Shown in pieces: positions 58,501 to 64,000 of a stretch of 64,000 nucleotides of DNA. The notes beneath the pieces were generated by a model. The model was not told where the DNA came from and did not search any database. It was given only the letters and a program-made list of their open reading frames with translations. The DNA comes from Calycina herbarum. Its lineage: Eukaryota > Ascomycota > Leotiomycetes > Helotiales > Pezizellaceae. Numbering within the stretch: position 1 is the first letter of the stretch; every line of letters begins with the position of its first letter. The translations under genes and the position numbers were made by a program. Location: contig LLEY01000223.1 in the NCBI GenBank assembly GCA_001414485.1, positions 19,518 through 83,517 of the forward strand. Direction: 5' to 3'.

Positions 58501-60000
58501 GTTCTAGCGTATTAGAAGAGGTAGCGCTAACCTTATTCTAGTCTTATAGTTATAATTACAAACCTACGTAATTATATTAACTAAAGGTTATTTTCCAAGC
58601 CTTTTAGTTAATATCTAGATTATGTTTCTAAATCTATAGTATACTAAGTATCGCTTCCTTACTCTCTATTTTAATAATATTAAATTATATATCTAAGTAG
58701 TATCCTTTAATATTAATCTTTATTAGAATAGTTTATTAATTAATAATTCTATTCTAGTATATAACGTCTGTTCTATTAACTACTCCTAAGTAGTATAGCC
58801 TTATACCTTTAATTAGAACGTTTAGCTTCTTCTAAGCTACTAGGGAAAGGAAATTACCTATCGCTCTAGAATTAATTAAGACTTAGAGTTCCTTTCCTCT
58901 TATCTTTACTATTACTATAAGTTGATTTTCTTTAGAGATAGTGTTTAATTCTCTAGCTATTAAGTAGTCAGTCTCTAGTTTAATATAATAAACCTTAAAT
59001 CTTCGTTTACTATTATCTCCTTTCTAAGAGCTTAAGAAGAATATTACTTTTTCGTTATTAGAAAAAGCTACTTCGTATATTAGACCATCTTCTATAGTTC
59101 TCTCAGGTTCTAGAAGTATTCCTATAAAATGATTTTCTATAGACTAGTCTAATAACGCTTATAGTTTATATCAAACCTATTTAACAGTTACTTTATATAA
59201 TGTTTTAACAGTCTACTACTCACCTTTTATAAGTTAGTAGAATTCCTAGATTAGGTTAGCCTAGAGATCTACCTTAGTAACCCTAAATATCTACTAATCT
59301 CCTAATCCTTTATATACTATTATAACTTCTTTTTTAACTCTTAATATCTAATATTTTCTATTAATTACTAACTTATAATCTTAACTAGGTAAGTAGGTAG
59401 TAATATCTAACTTTAGATATCTATTATATTTATTAAATCTCTCTAGGTAATACTATTACTATTTAGTAGTATTATCTCTTAAATTAGTAACTATCTATAG
59501 ATCTCCCTCTTCTAGGTAGTTATTCGGTATTGTCTATTCTAGTCCTAGCTTCTTAAACTTAATAGTTTCTCTTCTAGTAATAGAACTAACTATAGTTACT
59601 CGATTCTAATTATTCCTTACTATCTTATATATAACGGCACGAAACGGATACTACTACAAAAGAGGTATATAGAAGTACGTTCGATAGAATAACATATCCG
59701 AATACTAGGCTCTAATACGAAGGAAAAGACTAAATTAGTCTTTTCTCAAGAGAGAGTAAGAGCATCTATATATAAGAGAGTCGGACAATAACAAAAGTCT
59801 GTACCGATTCGGTTCTAACAGTCCTAAAACCAAAACTGTACTATAATCCTATTCCGTACGCTCGGTATCTACTGTTTCATAACCATCTATACCGTACTAT
59901 ACTCGGCACGTATTCTTAGCTGTTCCGATGGCTCGGCAATTCCATTATTAGCTGGCTATTATATTATAAGTAGTTAAAATAGTAGGATTAATTCCTTAAG
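55560..60000 (-). pseudogene. Pol of V4: protease, RT, RNase H, integrase, chromodomain
   Basis: Read from right to left: a protease-like VLINSRAIGNFLS segment near 58840-58880, RT YYLDNILIFLEKEEE near 57840-57885, RNase H near 57280-57480, an integrase zinc region near 56680-56750, the core near 56510-56560, and a chromodomain near 55555-55700. It corresponds block by block with V1 and V2. TAG/TAA interrupt it, and the E1 solo LTR cuts the gag-pol linker at 59630. Confidence 0.72.
59630..59963 (+). repeat. Solo LTR, family E, copy E1
   Basis: It is 334 bp, begins TATAACGGCACGAAACGG and ends GGCTATTATA, and TTATA is duplicated (59625-59629, 59964-59968). Removing it rejoins the V4 sequence exactly as in V2. 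RIP is moderate; CpG and several CA sites remain. Confidence 0.9.
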
Positions 60001-60159
60001 TAGAATATAGGCTCTAAAAATCAGGTTTTTATTCTTCTATATATACCTATCTATTCTCTCTCTTAAAGGTTCTAATAAATACCTATGTTTCCTCTTCTTT
60101 AGATTTATATATTCTAGGATCTACCTCTAACAAGTTAGATTCTAACTCTAATAACTCTA

Positions 60160-61750
60160 ATAATTTTATTAATAGTAGTAATTCGTACTCTACTTAAAGA
60201 GGTAATTCGTAATCTATTTCTAACCGTGTATTATAATTCTCTTCAAAGAGTAGATCTCTATTATTATTAGTATTCTATACTCTACTAACTTATAACTTAA
60301 TTCCTTTGTTTAGCTATAAGTATATAGTACTTACCGTTGTATCTATAGCGTCTATTTCGATTTACGTTCCGTATCCTCTAGCTTCGAGTTCCTCGTCTAT
60401 AAGTTCAATTTTATCGAGTAATACTACTTCCTTATAAACCGTAGTATTAATTCGTCTCTTCTTATTAGAGTCTTTCTTCTTACTACACTTATTTACTCTA
60501 TAGCTAGAGAGGCTATAGTTATAATATAAGTTCTACTTACGTCGACGATTTCGCTCCTCCTAGGAAAGTCCTTCTTTCTTTAGAAAGGTTTTCTTCTATA
60601 TAGCATTTACCTCCTTACTATACCTAGCGTAGGAGTACTTCTACTTTCCTAACTCTTAGCTCCTTTCTCTATGTCTAGAGTTGCTCTTTCTAAATTCATA
60701 TAAGCGGTTATCTAACTAGACAACTTCTTTAATTATACCTATAATAGTTAAGAACTATATATTCTATTTGTAACAAACCTAATCTGCTAGCCCTCTAGTA
60801 GTTATCCTTACCTGTAGTATATACAGATGTAGTAGATAATCAGAGAAGTAAGAGGTGGTTCAATTGAAGATCTAAAGCTATAGAAGAGAAGAGAAGGAAA
60901 GAGGAGACTTCTAGAGGTCCTATAATATAGAGATAGCTAAGGAATCGATAAGTTATAGGAATGTCGATCCGTTTGTAGAAATAGTTCCTAGCCTAGGTAG
61001 GAATAGTTCTAGACTAGGCTAGGAATAGCAGGCTTTGCGGACGCCGGCGAGCAGCCGTACGCGAGTCACGTGCTCGGCGGTGGCCAGGTCCGTAACACTA
61101 TTTAGCTATTTTCTTATAGATATATACCTTTAAACCTCTATAGAAGAGTTCTATAAGAGCGATAGTATCCTACTCTAATTTCGTTCTATAGCGCTAAAAT
61201 TTATTAGTATAATCTATTACTAATCTAGTCTAGTATAATTCCAAAAGCTTATATATAGCTGTTTAAATCGTATCAAAGTCTTTAAAGACTTTTCTAATAG
61301 TTATCTTAAATCCTCTCTAAGATTTAAATATAACCTTAGTTAATTCTATCTTTCTATCTTTATTCTCGTTCTTAAAGAAGTTCTCTAAATATAGCTAAGC
61401 TTATTCTAATACTAATCCTCTAAAGTAGGAGATAGCGAAGATAGTTTATAAATTATAATTACCTTCGAATTTATTAGAATTAAAGTTGAAATAGATGTCT
61501 ATTTAGAGAAGGAATAAGTCGAGTTTCTTATACTTCTTATAATATATATCTAGTATCTTAACTTTAATAGATTCAAGTACTTCGATCTTATAAGGCTTAG
61601 AGGCGTCTAGTATACTAATATTATCGTCGTTCCTAGTTAAATATATACTAGTAGATATTCTTCTAATAGTACTTCTAGATGTTTCTACGATATTAGTTTA
61701 ACTAGCATTCGAGCTAGCTACGGCGGGGGTTACTAGAGCTATAGTAACTA
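60160..61750 (-). pseudogene. Gag of V4
   Basis: On the minus strand it contains the LTRNDDNISILDASKPYKIE segment near 61575-61650, the Gag core near 61380-61440, and the zinc-knuckle region near 60480-60520 (YYNYSLSSYRVNK, Cys/His mutated). It is interrupted by the family F solo LTR at 60769-61097. Confidence 0.65.
60769..61097 (+). repeat. Solo LTR, family F, GC-rich and apparently unmutated
   Basis: It is 329 bp, begins TGTAACAAACCTAATC and ends GGTCCGTAACA, with intact TG...CA ends and the CTATT duplication on both sides (60764-60768, 61098-61102). The right third is GC-rich (CGGACGCCGGCGAGCAGCC and a CACGTG). CA/TG dinucleotides are frequent, unlike the host V4. No other copy is seen in the window. 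Orientation is not determined beyond the palindromic TG/CA ends. Confidence 0.9.
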
Positions 61751-61773
61751 AACTTCTAACTAAGTACTTAAAG

Positions 61774-62236
61774 TATAACAAAACTTAAATAAACTAAACA
61801 AAGATAACTAAGTCTTAAAAGTTAGTATATAAGTAAAAAGTACAGATACGCTAGGTTATTTACTTAGAAGTAAACTCGTTACTTATATTAAAGATATTAA
61901 ATAAGATAATAAGATTAATAACTAAAGTTAAGTACGAAGCTTCTATCTAATAATAGACGTACTAGTCTTATATAGAACCTTCGTTTATATTAGAGTCTTA
62001 CTTAGTAGGAGTTCTAAAGATAGAGTCTAACTCTATTTCTAGAGCTTCTTAAAACTAGACTCTATTATCTAACTGCTCCTAACCGAGTTACGTGATATAA
62101 CTGTAATAAGATCCCTAGGATTATATATTCTTCTATATTTAATCCTTTTCTTCCTTTTAGAGTTATAATAGTGTTTGTTCTATTAGAGCGTCGCCTAGAC
62201 TTCACTTACTTACGTACTAGCACGTGATTCGTAATA
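61774..62236 (-). repeat. 5' LTR of V4 (right)
   Basis: In window orientation it begins TATAACAAAACTTAAAT and ends GTGATTCGTAATA; 463 bp, equal to the left LTR and to the V2 5' LTR. It is followed by TCTAG. Confidence 0.9.
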
Positions 62237-62241
62237 TCTAG

Positions 62242-63331
62242 GCCTATCGATTTATATAACGATAACTAGTCTTAAAGACGCGTTTTAATCGCGTTTACAA
62301 CTTTTAAAAAGCTTTATACGAAGATTCTAAGCTTATTAGTATATAGTTTCAACTAGTAGAGAATATAAGAGTAAAATATAGTATTCTAGACTACGATTTT
62401 TAGAATTTCAACGAGACCAGCTTTATAATAGATATAATTACTTCTTCTATAGTTGTTATACGCGTAGATCGACGTAATAGAGATAAGATAGTTTAGCTAG
62501 GTAATTGAGAATAAGCTACTGTAATTACTTATATTAATAGCGAAGATAGAAGTATTCTTCTATTTTTAGTAGTTTAAGAGAAGAATTATCTTACGAATTA
62601 GTATACTAAGAGCGGCCTTCTATATAACTAGGTTATTAAACTAATAAGTAATAGCTAGATAAATAATAAGATAGGTCTAGAATAGCTTAAATACTTTTGA
62701 TAAGTATACTTCTACTTAAGTAAAGAGTCTATATCGAATACTTGTTCTTAATAGATATAAGAGTTATAAATCAGCTGAATTCTAAGAGTACTATAAGATA
62801 TATAATATTATTACTCTTAGACTACTTTCTTACTCTTCTTATTTAACCTAGCTACTCGATATTAGATGTTTTAGTATCTTAAAACAGGTATATAGTCGAC
62901 AAATTAAGACTTTTATTAAAGCTTATATCAACTATATTATAAAAGTCGAGTTCTTTCTCGTCTTTAAAACAGCGTATATAAAATCAATAATAGCCTAAAA
63001 CGCTTAAGCTAGATTCTACGGGGCTGGCTTAGTACCTTTTAATCTATAGACTATGATTTCAAAGCTTAATATAAAGTTATAGACACCGATCTCTACTAGG
63101 CCTCTCTCTACCGACGCTGACTCTTAGGTCTCTTAGACTTCTTATAACCCCGCCGAAGCTATTTTATAAACAACTCTTATTAAGAACCGGATTACTAGTT
63201 ACTAAGGAAGCTCGCTAACACCTATTTTCTAGACAGTTGTTACGTTAGCAAAAGATATAGAGTAATTAGCTTATAAAGTAACTCTTTTAACCGCTAAGGT
63301 ACGTATACTTCGAGTAGTAAATAAAGCTCTA
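62242..63331 (+). pseudogene. Transposase of P9, middle part
   Basis: It continues the frame after V4 with LKTRFNRVYNF (about 62274), DYDF*NFNETSFIIDII (about 62390, first DDE block, Asp changed to Asn), NYLTN*YTKSGLLYN (about 62585), and LNIRCFSILKQVYSRQIKTF-like sequence (about 62858). It ends at VVNKAL near 63331. Stops are TAA/TAG. Confidence 0.72.
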
Positions 63332-64000
63332 TAGGAGGAACAGGGTAACTTATAGAGTAGGCTACAGAGTAGGCTATAGAGTAAGTTACAGGATCGGTAC
63401 AGGGTAGGTCAAGTGATCGTTAAATCACGTTTCTATAGAATCGGTAGATAAGTATAAGTAAAAGACTTAATTAACTTGATTTCTAACTATAAGAATAGTA
63501 GAGAGCTATATATATACTTCTAGGATAAGTACTAGAAGCTTCTATAGCTTACAAATATAATAGTTACTAGAAGATTCTAGAATCACGTGTTTACGTAACC
63601 GAGAACGTAACCGAATCTTCTAGATAACGCTAGAAAGAACTAGTATAGACTAAGGTTTAAATCTAAAGCCTATTAGTAAGTAAGGTAATTATTACCTAAT
63701 ACTAACACACTCTCTTAATAAGTACTTTACTTAATAATAGAGGAAATACTTACTTAACTTTAAAGTAGAAGTAAGTATATAAACTAATAGATAAGTCTAT
63801 TAACTTAACTTTAAAGTAGAAGCTAATAGAGTAGAAAAGAGTTAAGAATAGACTATTAACTAATCTAGTCTTGAAGAAAGAATACCTCTTTTAAAGAGAG
63901 TAATAAAAGTATCTCTTTAATAGAGAATACTAGAGCTAAGGTCTTTATATAAAGCTAAGTTCTTTATATTATACTTAACTTTATCTAAAGCTTTAGTAGA
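63332..64000. mobile_element. Left part of an unidentified insertion, runs off the window
   Basis: It starts abruptly inside P9. The first 80 bp hold short G-rich direct repeats (TAGAGTAGGCTA, ACAGAGTAGGCTA, ATAGAGTAAGTTA). An inverted repeat AGAAGATTC...GAATCTTCT encloses a CACGTG (63571-63623). TTAACTTTAAAGTAGAAG occurs twice (about 63757 and 63809). No coding frame is seen. A Copia-type LTR with leader or a non-autonomous element is possible. Confidence 0.45.

Larger units (their letters stand above)
54544..62236 (-). mobile_element. Chromovirus V4, minus strand, nested in P9, hosting two solo LTRs
   Basis: Two 463-bp LTRs (54544-55006, 61774-62236) and TCTAG on both sides (54539-54543, 62237-62241). 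Coding is on the minus strand, so gag is near 60500-61750, pol from about 60000 down to 55560, and the polypurine tract complement TCCCCTCC...TTAGCC is at 55009-55030. Two solo LTRs (59630-59963 and 60769-61097) are inserted; without them and their duplications the element is about 7.0 kb, like V2. Confidence 0.92.
54129..63331 (+). mobile_element. Pogo element P9, split by chromovirus V4 and truncated by a later insertion
   Basis: TA at 54127-54128 is followed by a TIR starting ACGTGGTTTATTAG, with direct repeats ATTAGTATA(C/T)CGCGTA at 54138 and 54155 (17 bp). V4 is inserted at TCTAG (54539-54543 / 62237-62241). The transposase resumes from 62242 and stops at 63331 (AATAAAGCTCT), where unrelated sequence begins. 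The last 350 bp or so and the right TIR are beyond or lost. Confidence 0.82.

Noticed and set aside
22576..62236. V2 and V4 as arms of one large inverted duplication
   Set aside because: V4 has its own TCTAG target duplication and sits in P9, so it is an independent insertion and not a duplicated arm of V2/V3.
1..64000. tRNA, rRNA or other RNA genes
   Set aside because: I looked for clover-leaf arms with the B-box word GGTTCGA and for conserved rRNA words and found no convincing candidate; a proper covariance-model scan was not possible.

Overview
This window comes from a filamentous ascomycete (Pezizomycotina-type) nuclear genome. Three unmutated islands with normal composition (about 1-2630, 4490-5790 and 49560-52830) lie in roughly 55 kb of very AT-rich DNA made of nested transposable elements. 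The islands contain short spliceosomal introns and intact reading frames. The AT-rich DNA carries the signature of repeat-induced point mutation (RIP): CA and TG dinucleotides are rare, TA is in great excess, CG is often retained, and recognisable transposon frames are broken mainly by TAG/TAA codons where CAG/CAA is expected, with Cys to Tyr, His to Tyr and ATG to ATA changes.

Layout. 137-2326: a nine-exon, 14-TM-type MFS drug/metabolite efflux transporter. 2628-4489: a complete RIP-killed Fot1/pogo (Tc1-mariner) element. 4833-5198: a decayed J-domain (DnaJ-like) gene. About 6702-21170: an outer Ty3/Gypsy element carrying a pogo element (6950-9124) in gag and a complete 6747-bp chromovirus (12657-19403) in pol. 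21701-21983: a solo LTR. 22576-37518: two chromovirus copies in tandem sharing a central LTR, the first split by an opposite-strand Gypsy element (25241-30763). 37519-48994: a cluster of pogo elements, five complete copies and one fragment, one of them split by a 593-bp LTR miniature element (44285-44877). 49947-52370: an intact single-exon gene of unknown function. 52833-54060: a retroelement ORF1-like relic split by a solo LTR. 54129-63331: a pogo element split by an opposite-strand chromovirus (54544-62236), which holds two solo LTRs. 63332-64000: part of an unidentified insertion.

How it fits together. Insertion boundaries are unusually readable. For seven pogo copies I placed both TIR ends with TA target duplications. 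For six LTR insertions and three solo LTRs I placed 5-bp target duplications on both sides, so relative ages can be read from the nesting. The strongest non-routine observations are: (1) all pogo copies except 6950-9124 have TIRs built from two direct repeats spaced exactly 17 bp apart, although the 17-bp sequence differs between copies; (2) the miniature LTR element; (3) an antisense, Lys/Glu-rich ORF between pol and the 3' LTR of one chromovirus; (4) a GC-rich, apparently unmutated solo LTR inside a RIP-destroyed element; and (5) an intact orphan gene inside the heterochromatin-like block. I did not find a defence system, a gene cluster or RNA genes.
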